Numbered from the stretch's first letter, positions 34,138-43,798 are shown. The stretch: DNA of 64,000 nucleotides from Caballeronia sp. SBC1 (GCF_011493005.1 NZ_CP049156.1:2976001-3040000); one strand, 5' to 3'. Notes: a model not told the origin generated them from the letters alone. Numbers and translations: made by a program.

Positions 34138-34407
34138 ATGCGGGCTGTGAAGGAAGCCGTACCAGCAGTTGTTCGAGGGCATAAGTCTGCCGGCTTGCTG
34201 ACGAGGGCTTTGATTCACATGATCGAGACTGAAGTCTTGGCCGATGTGGCCGCCACGGGAAAGTACATCAAGCGGATTCTGGACATGATCCGCGCTCCCG
34301 CTGCACTGGACTATCCGAAAGACGAACGCCCTGCTTCGTTTGAAGGGCATGGCTTTGTGCCGATCGTTTTCGGTGCCATCGAAGACGCTTGGCGTCGCGT
34401 CGACTAG
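34138..34407 (+). CDS. Hypothetical small protein
   Basis: 89 residues from ATG 34138 (the frame is open further upstream). Mostly helical, with HMIETEVLADVAATGKYIKR. I do not recognise it. It follows hepT by 32 nt, so it could be a third gene of that operon or a fragment. Confidence 0.3.
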   Translation: MRAVKEAVPAVVRGHKSAGLLTRALIHMIETEVLADVAATGKYIKRILDMIRAPAALDYPKDERPASFEGHGFVPIVFGAIEDAWRRVD

Positions 34408-34810
34408 GAAAACAAGGAAAACGTGGTGAATTTCATCAGGAGACGAGGATGTTCTCGGGAACGAACAATAGAGTTCGACACAAGCTCGCGTGGCTGCGAC
34501 CGGCATAAGGCCGGGTTCGTTCGCCGGCCAAGTGGAGTCACTCGGGAAGATTTCTCGAGGGCCCGCTCGGAGGCCGACAACAGACTTCCGTCGAAATTGC
34601 TTTGATCTGCCGCATCGGGTCATTCCGGACCGTTCGGTGAAGTTCATGAGTGTGCGCATCGGCTAGTCGTGACAGGCAGCAACGGGCGAACGCGACCTTT
34701 GCGAAAAGCTACATCAGGCACGGGAGCAGTCGATCACATCGCTGCTGTGTCACGAAAGTAAATTTCCCGTCCGTTATGCCGCGAGATCCTGCCGGGCCGC
34801 ACTTAGAGCA
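34408..34810. other. Gap with no recognised feature
   Basis: About 400 bases with overlapping short ORFs on both strands, none with family resemblance or a good ribosome site. I see nothing I can support here. Confidence 0.4.
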
Positions 34811-35764
34811 TCATCGCGGTATTGGCGCTCCTAGCGCAAGCAAACGATGCAAATCGGTCCAGGGCACGGTCACTTCGAGAATGCCGGATGCCATTGCATC
34901 TGCCTCACCGGGGTTGAACGAAATAAGAAGGGCCTCCTTGGTGAAGGACCACGCCGCTGGATCTCGCACGTCCTTGCCGATTCCGTCCGCAAAGGACGGA
35001 TCGACGTTCAAGCCCTGCAAGGCGCGATCACGTAAGAAGGTTTCCCATCCGCTATCCGGCGTGAACAGGTCCTCTGGCTTGAGGCGATGCAGGGCGGGCT
35101 TGAGCAAGTAGGAAATGTTGCTCATGGACACGGAAGCCGCTCCCGCAGCGCATTGCTCAGTGTGCAACATCTCGACGTTAATGAAATCGGGCATCGCTGA
35201 CTGGACTGTGAAATCCACAAACTGATCGCTGGCCGTCTCGGCGTCTCCGAAACACCAATTTGCCCGCGCTGTCGCGGCTGACCGGACTATCGCACCATTC
35301 CATTGTTCTGCTATCGGGGAAATCGGATGATCGATTCTTGGCAGGCCCGTGTGCTGTTCCAAAGGCATGCCGGTGACTTCTTGTTTCCCGATTGACGTGT
35401 AATGGTCAATTCGGCTGAACACGAAGGGACCAATGGAAGTGGCGGCGCTGCGCAGATCGTCGAGCCGGTCAGCGTATTGCCGTCGTAGACAGGAGGTGGG
35501 GCTTTCATCCCTCTTGTTATCAAGACACAGGACTTTCACGACTTTGAGCCACTGTTGCTGCCCGGTGCGCAGGATCATTTTTCCCGGGTCGGAAAGTGAT
35601 GACAGCGCCGCATCGTAGCGCTGTGCCATCAATGCGTCCTGAGCCGATAGTTTCAGATCGGCGCAAACCGTTTTCTCGAAACGGGTTCTGGCGTTGCCGC
35701 AGTCAAAACTTGCTGCCGTCGCGATTGAGGGCGCCAAACAGGCAACGGACAGGCTGACGATCAT
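34811..35764 (-). CDS. LprI-like (DUF1311) exported protein
   Basis: 317 residues from ATG 35764, chosen because it starts a signal peptide (MIVSLSVACLAPSIATAASF). The next segment (FDCGNARTRFEKTVCADLKL, AQDALMAQRYDAAL) is the LprI/DUF1311 domain with its paired Cys, seen in lysozyme-inhibitor-type lipoproteins. The larger C-terminal part (about 140-317) resembles RsiV/DUF3298-type domains. A periplasmic location is expected. Function is not known. Confidence 0.7.
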   Translation of the reverse strand: MIVSLSVACLAPSIATAASFDCGNARTRFEKTVCADLKLSAQDALMAQRYDAALSSLSDPGKMILRTGQQQWLKVVKVLCLDNKRDESPTSCLRRQYADRLDDLRSAATSIGPFVFSRIDHYTSIGKQEVTGMPLEQHTGLPRIDHPISPIAEQWNGAIVRSAATARANWCFGDAETASDQFVDFTVQSAMPDFINVEMLHTEQCAAGAASVSMSNISYLLKPALHRLKPEDLFTPDSGWETFLRDRALQGLNVDPSFADGIGKDVRDPAAWSFTKEALLISFNPGEADAMASGILEVTVPWTDLHRLLALGAPIPR

Positions 35765-36010
35765 CAAGTAACGTCCCAGCCGGGCCTGGTGTCGCTGGTT
35801 TGCCAAGCGACCTATTAATGTTTGTCGCGTAGCGATCAAGCGCCAACGGACCCACCGCGGCACCGAACAGTAAAGGCTGGAATGCGGACACTCAACGCGC
35901 GACATCTGCAGCACAATGGTTGGCCATAGGTGGATAGAGTGATGCGGCGGCCGGCAAAGTTGTGCGCCTCCGGGTTATTGACACGCGTTGGCGATGTCGG
36001 CGCAGCAGGA

Positions 36011-36748
36011 CTATTGGTCGTCGCTCAGACCACTCGGAACGCCATAGTGCGAACCGTCGTATTCCATTGTAAAGCTGGCCCGTCTGGCGGCCTTGTCCTT
36101 GCTTGCACATTGTTCCCCGGCCACCGTGTTGGTCGTGTCGACTGTCTTTTCGCTGACAAGTAGCGTTGCATAACCGCCGCGGCCGGCTGGACCGACCGAT
36201 ATTGCGCGGGACGTATCGGAGAACTGGCCGGCGCAGTTGCCGTCCCAATCTCCCTTGCTTTGTCGCGTCGTTAGATTGCTGAGCACCCGTCGAAGCTTGC
36301 GCTCGTCGATGACATAAAGACTGAGCGTGGTATCTGCGAAGGGATCCACTCGCGACGAGTTTTGAAAGCTCTTCCTTACGCCAAAGGCAAGTTCCTGAGG
36401 CGTAAGCCGCCAAGGTGCGGTATCGAGAGCAATGCTCTGCAGGCCCATCGCATCGGACGTAATGGCGGAGGGTTCGTAACTGTGAGCGATGACCGCTCCC
36501 GTCTTGCTGTCCGCCACCAGCACCTCGACATCATAGACGGTCTCATCGGTTGTCCCGCCTTTCTGGGGCAACGGCAACACGGCAAGCGTTTGCGCCGGAT
36601 TCGCGGGCCAAACCTTGCAAGCGGCATTGTCGGCGTTGACAGCCCGGCCGGGTTGCAGCGTGTGAGCCCACTCAGTAAAGCGTTCTTTGCAGTCCGCGTG
36701 TGCGAGAAGGGGCAAGCATAAGAAAGCCGATGCAACGAGAGTGCGCAT
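36011..36748 (-). CDS. Exported hypothetical protein
   Basis: 245 residues with signal peptide MRTLVASAFLCLPLLAHAD and two likely disulfide Cys near the start (DCKERF, AACKVWP) and two near the end. The segment PLPQKGGTTDETVYDVEVLV looks like a beta-rich domain. I do not recognise the family. It lies 250 bases upstream of the LprI-like gene in the same direction. Confidence 0.6.
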   Translation of the reverse strand: MRTLVASAFLCLPLLAHADCKERFTEWAHTLQPGRAVNADNAACKVWPANPAQTLAVLPLPQKGGTTDETVYDVEVLVADSKTGAVIAHSYEPSAITSDAMGLQSIALDTAPWRLTPQELAFGVRKSFQNSSRVDPFADTTLSLYVIDERKLRRVLSNLTTRQSKGDWDGNCAGQFSDTSRAISVGPAGRGGYATLLVSEKTVDTTNTVAGEQCASKDKAARRASFTMEYDGSHYGVPSGLSDDQ

Positions 36749-36889
36749 GGGTATGTGGTCGCAGGTTGTGGTGAACGTGAGCGATGCGCTGCCGCGGGAA
36801 TTCTACAAGATCAGGCAGACTTAGGGGCGGGATACGCCGCAGTGACGCTGCTGTTCACGGAAGCGTCGACCTCGATTGACTGATATCAG

Positions 36890-37072
36890 CCAGAGTGCGG
36901 ACATTCGGAGGGCTCGCCTGAGTGGCTCAAGTGGGTCCAGATGGAATGGACACCGCCCTCCCTTCGGGGAGGCAGGGGCCTGCGGGAACGCAGAGGCCCT
37001 CCAGAACCGATCGGCATGAATGTGCCAATCTATGGAGTTTCGACACGTCCACTTGAGGAACGGAGGGCCCAA
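36890..37072 (+). ncRNA. Structured 5' leader of the IS110 element (bridge RNA candidate)
   Basis: About 180 bases before the transposase with two strong adjacent hairpins: CCTCCC-TTCG-GGGAGG at 36957-36972 (UUCG tetraloop) and a 9-bp bulged stem at 36975-37000. IS110-group elements express a guide (bridge) RNA from this non-coding end that pairs with target and donor DNA. The location and structure fit. Guide loops were not matched to the flanks. Boundaries are approximate. Confidence 0.5.
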
Positions 37073-38095
37073 ATGAATGCTACGACATACGGTCTGGATG
37101 TTGCAAAGCAGATCTTCCAGATGTACTGGGTCGACGCGCAAACCGGCGAGATAGCCAACCGGCGCTTTCGACGCGACGAGCTGATCGCGTTTCTGGCTCA
37201 GCGGCCTGCGGGTCGAGTGGCGCTTGAAGCATGCGGTAGCGCGCACTGGTGGGCCCGCAAGATCAAGGCGCTCGGGCACGAGGTGGTGCTGTTGCACGCG
37301 AAGTTCATTCGACCATTTGTTCAGACGAACAAGACCGACGCGGCGGATGCCCGGGCGATCTGGACGGCGGTGCAGCAGCCGGGAATGCGAACCGTAGCGG
37401 CGAAGACAGAAGACCAGCAGGCCATGCTCGGTCTTCACCGGATGCGCTCTCTACTGATCAAGTTCCGCACCATGCAGGTGAACCAGTTACGAGGCCTCCT
37501 CTTCGAGTTCGGTGTGTCATTCCGCACCGGGCGCGTCGCCGGACTCAATGAGATCCGCGCACGCATGGAGGAACTCGAGGACGCCCTGCCGGGAGTCATG
37601 ATCAGCAGTCTGCAGGACCAGTTGAGACGCATCGACGGGATCGAACAGGATATCGATCAACTTGAGAAGCAGATCAACGGCTGGTACAAGCAGGAAGCGG
37701 CATGCCAAGCAATCGCTGAAGTACCTGGCATCGGCAAGCTTACTGCAACTGCGCTGATCGCTACGATTGGCGATGCAAAAACGTTCAAGTCGGGCCGTGA
37801 GTTCGCCTCGTTTCTCGGACTGGTTCCACGGCAAAGTGGAACCGGGGGCAAGATCTGGCTGGGGACAATCTCCAAGCGAGGCGATCCCTATATGCGCACG
37901 CTGTTGATCCATGGCGCTCGCTCAGTGATGTGTCACACCAAGGTGCCGACGGCATGGCAGAAAGGAATTCAGGAGCGACGAGCACCCAACGTAGTAGCGG
38001 TGGCCCTGGCCAACAAGATGGCACGCACCGCGTGGGCTATTCTCGCTCACAGCACAGCGTATGAGAAGCACCACGTCAGCGTGAGACCCGCTTAG
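37073..38095 (+). CDS. IS110-family transposase
   Basis: 340 residues from ATG 37073 with GGAGG upstream. N-terminal RuvC-like DEDD domain (GLDVAKQIFQMYWVDA, VALEACGSAHWWA, NKTDAADARAIW) and C-terminal Transposase_20 domain with the catalytic Ser region (IAEVPGIGKLTATALIATI, FASFLGLVPRQSGTGGK, LLIHGARS). Length is complete, so it may be active. Confidence 0.92.
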   Translation: MNATTYGLDVAKQIFQMYWVDAQTGEIANRRFRRDELIAFLAQRPAGRVALEACGSAHWWARKIKALGHEVVLLHAKFIRPFVQTNKTDAADARAIWTAVQQPGMRTVAAKTEDQQAMLGLHRMRSLLIKFRTMQVNQLRGLLFEFGVSFRTGRVAGLNEIRARMEELEDALPGVMISSLQDQLRRIDGIEQDIDQLEKQINGWYKQEAACQAIAEVPGIGKLTATALIATIGDAKTFKSGREFASFLGLVPRQSGTGGKIWLGTISKRGDPYMRTLLIHGARSVMCHTKVPTAWQKGIQERRAPNVVAVALANKMARTAWAILAHSTAYEKHHVSVRPA

Positions 38096-38462
38096 CAGGG
38101 CAGCAGAAAACGCAACACTGGAGTACCGATAGGTTGCTCAGGTTGATTAACATGTGATGGCAAAACAGGTCGGACCGCAGGAACGTAAGCCTGAACACAA
38201 GCTTGCACTTAAAGTGCGTGGCCGAGATGAGGACGTTCCTGGCGAATTCCATCAGGGCCCGCAGGCTTCGGCTTGCACGACAGGCCGGATATAAGACTGC
38301 AGCCGATACCTCATTTGAACATCACGACTAGATCGATCTGGCAAACCGGGCGGTGTCCATATAAGCTTGTGTGAAAACGCACGCTGATCGCCTAAACTGA
38401 AGTAACGCATTCAGGTCGGAGCGGGCACATGAAGCGATTCGTTGAAGGCGAAGTGGATAGCG
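38096..38462. other. Right end of the IS110 element and flank
   Basis: About 365 bases with no supported gene. The IS110 right end should lie within the first 100 bases or so; terminal repeats are not obvious, as is usual for this family. The rest is unassigned. Confidence 0.35.
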
Positions 38463-38780
38463 TCAACTACGATGGCCGCCCTTTGCCCACGTCGTGTCGT
38501 CCGACTGACTGCGCCGCCTGAGCGCGCGCCTCCAGAGGTCAATGACGTGAGCGCGGAACGCCGCCATGGTTTCGCTATTGGTGCGCACGGCGTGGTAGTT
38601 GAAGTAGCCCTGAACTACCCGTCGTAGCCATTTCCCTTGCTCGGGGATCGAGTGATGCCATCTGTGCCGCAACTCATCTTTGATTTCCCGCAGGGTGGCC
38701 CGAAGCCGGTCGCACCGGGTCTTTCGCCTGAGCATGAACTTGCCGCCCCGGGCGCGGCCACTGATGTGCGCCTTTTACGA
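38463..38780 (-). pseudogene. Group II intron reverse transcriptase/maturase, 3' fragment
   Basis: The C-terminal region of an LtrA-type protein: KFMLRRKTRCDRLRATLREI, SIPEQGKWLRRVVQGYFNYH and AFRAHVIDLWRRALRRRSQ. The RT domain and the intron RNA are absent. A short remnant only. Confidence 0.7.
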
Positions 38781-38787
38781 CGACCAG

Positions 38788-39003
38788 ATACTGGCGCCGA
38801 TCAGTTCACCCCACCCCATTCCGGTACCCAGGGCGCCCGCATTCGGCAAACTCGCGACGACGGCCCAGATCGGACTGTCAGGCATAGTCGAAAAGCTGGA
38901 ATACAACAAAGCGGCTGCCCTTTCGGATCTGCTGAACAGCGGCGCACAAATTTATAACCAGACACAACTGCAGAGCTCGACCGCCCAAGCCGCCGCGCTG
39001 TAG
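38788..39003 (+). CDS. Hypothetical fragment, possibly a T4SS protein remnant
   Basis: An open frame ending QIYNQTQLQSSTAQAAAL. Beyond the stop, the same frame continues with similar Gln-rich helical sequence (GQADLIYQQQRLAACQLDQA), which suggests a nonsense mutation in a longer gene. The helical Gln-rich character recalls VirB5/TrbJ tails, but I cannot assign it. Confidence 0.3.
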   Translation: MLAPISSPHPIPVPRAPAFGKLATTAQIGLSGIVEKLEYNKAAALSDLLNSGAQIYNQTQLQSSTAQAAAL

Positions 39004-39121
39004 GGCCAGGCCGACCTTATTTACCAACAGCAGCGTTTGGCGGCCTGTCAGCTTGACCAAGCCGCTTGCCAACAAAAATAGCCTTAGTTTCAAACACTTA
39101 GCAGTCATCGCCCGAATTTAC

Positions 39122-39150
39122 TTGATTTGTACGGCTAAAAACCGTACATT
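39122..39150 (+). promoter_or_regulatory. Promoter and operator of the TacA-TacT pair
   Basis: A -35 TTGATT (39122-39127) and -10 TACATT (39145-39150) are separated by 17 bases. An inverted repeat GTACGG-N7-CCGTAC (39129-39147) fills the spacer. Antitoxins of this type repress their own promoter through such palindromes. A third GTAC follows at 39153. Confidence 0.6.
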
Positions 39151-39173
39151 TGGTACAGCCAAGGAGGGCGATG

Positions 39174-39479
39174 ATGTTACCTACCGAAACCCACAAACCG
39201 GTCAAGGCCGCGCGGACTGACCGCATCGATGCCCGGCTGAGCGGTGAGCTGAAAGATCTGCTTGAACACGCTGCTGCTTTGCAAGGTAGCAGCGTGACGG
39301 CGTTCGTCCTCGCGAGCGCAGAAGAAGCCGCATTGAAGACAATCAAGGACCACGAAACGATCCGCCTTTCGGAACGTGATCGCGAAGCCTTTGTCGCGGC
39401 GCTGCTGAATCCCCCGCTTCCGTCTGAACGCCTGCGCTCAGCCGCCGCCGCCTATCTCAAAGAAACGGGCCCGGCTTGA
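39174..39479 (+). CDS. tacA: TacA-like antitoxin (DUF1778)
   Basis: 101 residues from ATG 39174 (AAGGAGG six bases upstream; an adjacent ATG at 39171 is possible). N-terminal ribbon-helix-helix (DRIDARLSGELKDLLEHAAA followed by LQGSSVTAFVLASA), then a helical toxin-binding tail (LSERDREAFVAALLNPP). It binds the promoter palindrome and blocks TacT. Overlaps tacT. Confidence 0.85.
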   Translation: MLPTETHKPVKAARTDRIDARLSGELKDLLEHAAALQGSSVTAFVLASAEEAALKTIKDHETIRLSERDREAFVAALLNPPLPSERLRSAAAAYLKETGPA

Positions 39480-39991
39480 TAGCCGGCAAATACCGGATCG
39501 AGCCGCTCCAGAAACACCACGAGCGGAGCGTGTTCCAATGCGGCACGGAAGAACTGGACCGCTATCTGCATCAACAGGCGGGGCAGGAGGAACGGCGGAA
39601 TGTCGCCATGCCTTTCGTCCTTACCGAACCACCTGTGCCAGACGTGATCGGCTACTACACGCTTTCTTCCCTGGGCGTGGAGCACGAGGCATGGCCGCTT
39701 GAGATCGCCAAGAAGCTGCCGCGTTATCCGCAATTGCCCGTGACGCTGCTCGGCCGCCTCGCCGTCGATATTCGTCATCGCGGCGGGGGCCTCGGCAAAG
39801 GTCTGCTCATGGATGCTTTGTATCGCAGCTGGCAGGCTTCGCGACAGATCGGCTCGATGGCAGTCATCGTGGATGCAATCGATCAAAAGGCCCGTGAGTT
39901 TTATGAAGCCTTCGATTTCGTCGCCTTTCCTGATCAGGAGCGCCGCCTGTACTTGCCGATGGCGACGATTGCGAGTTTATTTATCGGATAG
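39476..39991 (+). CDS. tacT: TacT-like GNAT toxin
   Basis: 171 residues from TTG 39476, which overlaps the antitoxin stop. GNAT fold with acetyl-CoA loop HRGGGLGKGLLMDAL, the family start IEPLQKHHERSVFQCG, and YYTLSSLGVE. TacT acetylates aminoacyl-tRNA and stops translation. The C-terminal FVAFPDQERRLYLPMATI is typical. A TTG start keeps toxin output low. Confidence 0.87.
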   Translation: MIAGKYRIEPLQKHHERSVFQCGTEELDRYLHQQAGQEERRNVAMPFVLTEPPVPDVIGYYTLSSLGVEHEAWPLEIAKKLPRYPQLPVTLLGRLAVDIRHRGGGLGKGLLMDALYRSWQASRQIGSMAVIVDAIDQKAREFYEAFDFVAFPDQERRLYLPMATIASLFIG

Positions 39992-39996
39992 CTGCA

Positions 39997-40979
39997 TCAG
40001 TCTGCAAACGGGCACTTCGATAGATCCCGCGAAGAATAATACCCACGGCACCCTGCCTTGAGATGGCTGTTGATCTGCGCCACCTCCGCCTCATCGATCG
40101 TTTCGTCCGGTCGAGACGCTATAAGGGCAAGTTCGGAGAGAGTGGGATGATCGTGTGCCCTGGAACGTGCGGCACGATGAACTCGCCGGATCGGGCATGA
40201 ATGCCCCCCACCCGGTGAGAACGTCGAGGTCCCGCGTGTAATCATTTATGAGCTGTTGCAATCGCATGCCGTTGAATTGTCGTGCGGGCATCTTGCCGCC
40301 TGGTCTGATGTACATGTAGTTGTTCATCTCCAGATTTTCTTCCTCGGTCTTCGTAAGCGCGCTACCGGAAACGCTGTTGAGCTGAATCTCCTGGGCCTCG
40401 AGATTTCGATGGCGTGACCGCATGTACCAAAGGGCAAACATGCGATCGATCGCGTGCTTTTGTTCCGGCGCGATCGAATGGGCCTGCCCGCGCAGGATCG
40501 GTTGGACGATATCCTGAAACTCGTCCTCGATCTGTTTCATGAGAACGCCTTCTGTGCGCTGATCCCAGGCGCGTTCCGCACAAAACACGACGTTCTTCGG
40601 TTTCACCCGGCGCGATTTGCCCTCGGACATCTCGAACAACGACACGCGCTTAACGGGCCCGACAAACGCTTGCATGCTGCACAGCGGGAAAACATGCTGT
40701 TCGACCGTCAGCCCATTCGGATTTCCCGGAAGAGTTCGCTCGATCCGCGAGTGGTTTGGCGGGACTTCTCTGATCGGCTTCGCAGCCGAGGCGAGCATCC
40801 GGGCCATGACGGCCGCCGCCGGAAATTCCGATTCCGGATCGCTTTCGAGGCGCACAACTCTGATGACCGGCATATTTTTTCCAATGCAGTTCAGCAAACC
40901 AACGAGCCTTGTCAGCAGCAGCAGCGTCAAATTCACGTAAAACAGACGGTTTGAAACTCAACGTGATGAAGGCGATCAA
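39997..40979 (-). pseudogene. Hypothetical gene (DUF4238-like), frameshifted
   Basis: The middle part is open (about 40200-40900): QHVFPLCSMQAFVGPVKRVS, KPKNVVFCAERAWDQRTEGV, MRSRHRNLEAQEIQL. The natural ending appears in two other frames (EFIVPHVPGHTIIPLSPNL near 40150, then ALIASRPDETIDEAEVAQI to 40000), and an N-terminal piece (SFKPSVLREFDAAAADKARW) lies in a third. The gene is therefore broken at least three times. Function unknown; the family link is tentative. Confidence 0.5.
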
Positions 40980-41074
40980 GTGTGGGGTTCAGGGTCAATC
41001 TGGTCTTTCATGCGGTAGCTCTTTCCTTCGATGACGACGGTCTCGGCATGATGGAGGACGCGATCGAGCATAGC
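40976..41074 (-). pseudogene. IstB C-terminal remnant (IS21 family)
   Basis: AMLDRVLHHAETVVIEGKSY followed by RMKDQI is the characteristic end of IS21 IstB helper ATPases. Only this tail of about 30 codons is left, and the sequence upstream is unrelated. Confidence 0.7.
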
Positions 41075-41327
41075 TATCGACGCCGCGAAGCCAGCGACAA
41101 ATAGAACGCGCGACCGGACGTCCTGCTTGACGCTATCCAAGCTCGCTACACCCCATCCGCGAAGCATCCCGATCTGGGATCCAATCCGCGTTCTCCACGA
41201 GCTCTGAGGCATAAGTCGATCATCGATCGGCAACGTGCGCGTGCTCGCTATCGCAGCGCGGTGCAACCGCGATCTCGGCTAAAATAGCGGGGTGCTCGCT
41301 CTCGCGCCAACCAGCGGAAATCATCCC

Positions 41328-42455
41328 ATGACCAGGACAAATCTCAGGTCCATCAGCATTGCTTCGGACCATAACCAGTCTAATCTGTCGAAAGGGCAAA
41401 AGGCGTTCAACACGCTCATCAAGCAGATTGAAAAGCGACGCGCCAGACTGAGTGCCTGGGAGGCTGCATTGCCTGCCTTCCATCGGAAATACGTAAGCGA
41501 TTTCGCTCCCCTTGAGCAAACTTCCACCGACTTGCGGACCAAGCTCGTACATCGCCTGGACCAGGCGTACGCTCAGAAGGGGCTGACCAAATCCGAGCGC
41601 CGCACGATTGCAGACCTGATCAGCGACCTTGCAGGTGAGCTGGTCGCGCAGAGCGCTGATCCGGAGCTTAAAACGATTTACAACCGGTACAGCGAATCTG
41701 ACTTTGACAGTGAAGCTGCCGCCGAATTGGACGACATGAAATCGGTGCTCGAGGCCATGCTCGGGGTCGAGCTTGGCGACGACGTTGATATGAGTTCTCC
41801 CGAGGATGTACTGCAGCGCGCGCATGCGCAAATGGAACAGCTGCAGGCACAAGATGCACTCGAAAACCAGGCTCGGGAGGCGCGCCGCGCCAAACGAAAA
41901 AAGACACCTAGGCAACTCGCAGCAGAGGCACGAGAACAAGTTGAGCAGGCCGAACTGAGCTTATCGATCCGCGAGGTCTATCGCAAACTGGCCAGTGCCT
42001 TGCATCCGGACCGCGAGACCGATCCGCAGGAACGTGAGCGCAAGACCACCTTGATGCAGAGGGCCAATCAGGCGTATAGCAAAAATAGCCTGTTGCAATT
42101 GCTTGAGTTGCAGTTGGAGTTAGAACACATTGACCAGAGCGTCATCAACAACATCGGCGAAGACCGGTTGAAACACTACAACAAGATTCTGAAGGAACAG
42201 GTCGGTGAACTCGACCACGAAATCCTGCACGTCGAGAACGGATTCAAGCACAGCTACGGAATTCCGCCCTTCATCGAGGTGTCGCCCGGCACCATCATGC
42301 GCAATCTTGCCGCTGATATCTTCTCGCTGCAGGAGAGCCTCCACGCACTTGAACATGACCTGCTCGTATTCGACGACGTCAAGCAACTGAAGGGCTGGCT
42401 AAAGTCCGTGAAACGGTCATTAGCCACGCCGCGTTTCGACGATATGCTGTTCTAG
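41328..42455 (+). CDS. J-domain protein
   Basis: 375 residues from ATG 41328. A helical N-terminal half (lysine and glutamate rich, coiled-coil-like near 190-230) precedes a J-domain-like segment: LSLSIREVYRKLASALHPDR carries the HPD motif that stimulates DnaK, followed by RKTTLMQRANQAYSKNSLLQ. The C-terminal 120 residues are helical and unassigned. Such J proteins recruit Hsp70 to a specific client. It stands alone among transposon remnants, so it is probably accessory. Confidence 0.75.
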   Translation: MTRTNLRSISIASDHNQSNLSKGQKAFNTLIKQIEKRRARLSAWEAALPAFHRKYVSDFAPLEQTSTDLRTKLVHRLDQAYAQKGLTKSERRTIADLISDLAGELVAQSADPELKTIYNRYSESDFDSEAAAELDDMKSVLEAMLGVELGDDVDMSSPEDVLQRAHAQMEQLQAQDALENQAREARRAKRKKTPRQLAAEAREQVEQAELSLSIREVYRKLASALHPDRETDPQERERKTTLMQRANQAYSKNSLLQLLELQLELEHIDQSVINNIGEDRLKHYNKILKEQVGELDHEILHVENGFKHSYGIPPFIEVSPGTIMRNLAADIFSLQESLHALEHDLLVFDDVKQLKGWLKSVKRSLATPRFDDMLF

Positions 42456-42487
42456 GGGAGCGTGGCCCTTCATGCTTCTTCCGTAGT

Positions 42488-42611
42488 GTGGAGAAAACAC
42501 CGCTTACGATTGTTCTGACCAGAGAAGCAGAGCATGACCTTGAGCAGGTCGGCGACTACATCTGACCGGACATATTGCGCCGCGCGCTGAGCTTCATACG
42601 CGAGCTACCAG
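42488..42611 (+). pseudogene. ParE/RelE-type toxin fragment with internal stop
   Basis: From GTG 42488: TPLTIVLTREAEHDLEQVGD, YI, then TGA at 42563-42565, then PDILRRALSFIREL in the same frame. This is the start of a ParE-family toxin, inactivated by the stop and truncated. No antitoxin gene remains beside it. Confidence 0.6.
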
Positions 42612-42763
42612 ATTTTCTACTGTGCCGTCTGGACAGCGCATCGGCGCGCGCCAGGTGATCATGGCGCGCAACTTCGCCGCGATCCTGTTCCCGTAACGGC
42701 CCATTGCCTCATCACGCACCCGGCTGCCCGGACCACATCGTGATGTGTGCAGGGCCGCAAGTG

Positions 42764-43798
42764 CTAGAACTTCATCCTGATACCAGCGCCCACGCTGTTG
42801 CCTGACGACACGCTGGTCATCGTGTCGTAACGCCATGCCGCGTACACGTCCGTGCGCTTCGACAGCGGATAGTCGTAGCCGAGCGCCACCGTCGACCATC
42901 GGATGTCACTGCCTTGCGCCGGCCACCGGCGCGTGCCTGCCCATGACACCAGCACGCTGCCTGTGCCGACCTGGGCACTCGCGCCGATCTGCACGGTATC
43001 GTCGGTCACCTCGTTGTTGTTATCCACGCGTTCGTACTGGAAATAGAGCTTGAGCGCGTCAAGCCGGTACGCCCCACCGACAAGCCATGCCGTCTGCTCC
43101 GTCGCACCATTGAGAAACAGCGACGCAGTGTGCAGGCTCTGGAGTGCAGCCGTTGCCGAGAAAGGCCCAGCAAAGTAGAGCACGTTAGCGCTGTAGTTGG
43201 CTTGGCCCGCATGGCCTGCGATGCCAGCGTTACTGTAGAGCAGACTTCCCGAGAGGCCGCCCACTTCCGGCGTGTGGTACGCGATCGAGTCGTCGATTGC
43301 TGTATCACTCTGTACCGACGCCGCCCCCATGGCGGACCCCAGAAAGCTGTGAACCACCATGGGCGAGAAGACGAACGAATTGCCAAACGGGTTGAACAGC
43401 AATGTGGAGACGAACAGCAGGGAATCATTGCGTCCGAGCGTCAGTTCCCCAAATCGCCCGCTGAGTCCGACGAATGCCCTGCGTCCGAAGAACGACTGCC
43501 CCTCGAAGGAACCCGTCTGGCCACCATTGATGCGGTAAAAGCTTTCGAGCGTGAAGACCGTCTTCAGCCCGTCGCCCAGATCCTCGGAGCCTGACATGCC
43601 CCAGTACGACGTTGTCATCCCTCCAGAGCCCACCTGCCAGGTATTGCCAGATGCCCCTGGCGTGCGGACTACGCCCGCGAACGCATCGGCAAGCCCGTAA
43701 AGCGAAACAGACGACTGTGCGTGCACTGCCCCGGCCAATGCGCATAGCGCGAGTGCTGCGACACATTTACCCCATCTTCCCCGACAATCCGTGTGCAT
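42764..43798 (-). CDS. Trimeric outer-membrane porin (OmpC-like)
   Basis: 344 residues from ATG 43798, which follows AAAGGAG and begins a signal peptide ending AGAVHAQ. The mature start SSVSLYGLADAFAGVV, the FFGRRAFVGLSGRFGELTLG block and the C-terminal strand ending in Phe (VGAGIRMKF) are those of Burkholderiales porins. It is the last gene of the leftward amide-catabolism operon, 74 bases after the AA_synth gene, and would admit the substrate. Confidence 0.92.
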   Translation of the reverse strand: MHTDCRGRWGKCVAALALCALAGAVHAQSSVSLYGLADAFAGVVRTPGASGNTWQVGSGGMTTSYWGMSGSEDLGDGLKTVFTLESFYRINGGQTGSFEGQSFFGRRAFVGLSGRFGELTLGRNDSLLFVSTLLFNPFGNSFVFSPMVVHSFLGSAMGAASVQSDTAIDDSIAYHTPEVGGLSGSLLYSNAGIAGHAGQANYSANVLYFAGPFSATAALQSLHTASLFLNGATEQTAWLVGGAYRLDALKLYFQYERVDNNNEVTDDTVQIGASAQVGTGSVLVSWAGTRRWPAQGSDIRWSTVALGYDYPLSKRTDVYAAWRYDTMTSVSSGNSVGAGIRMKF

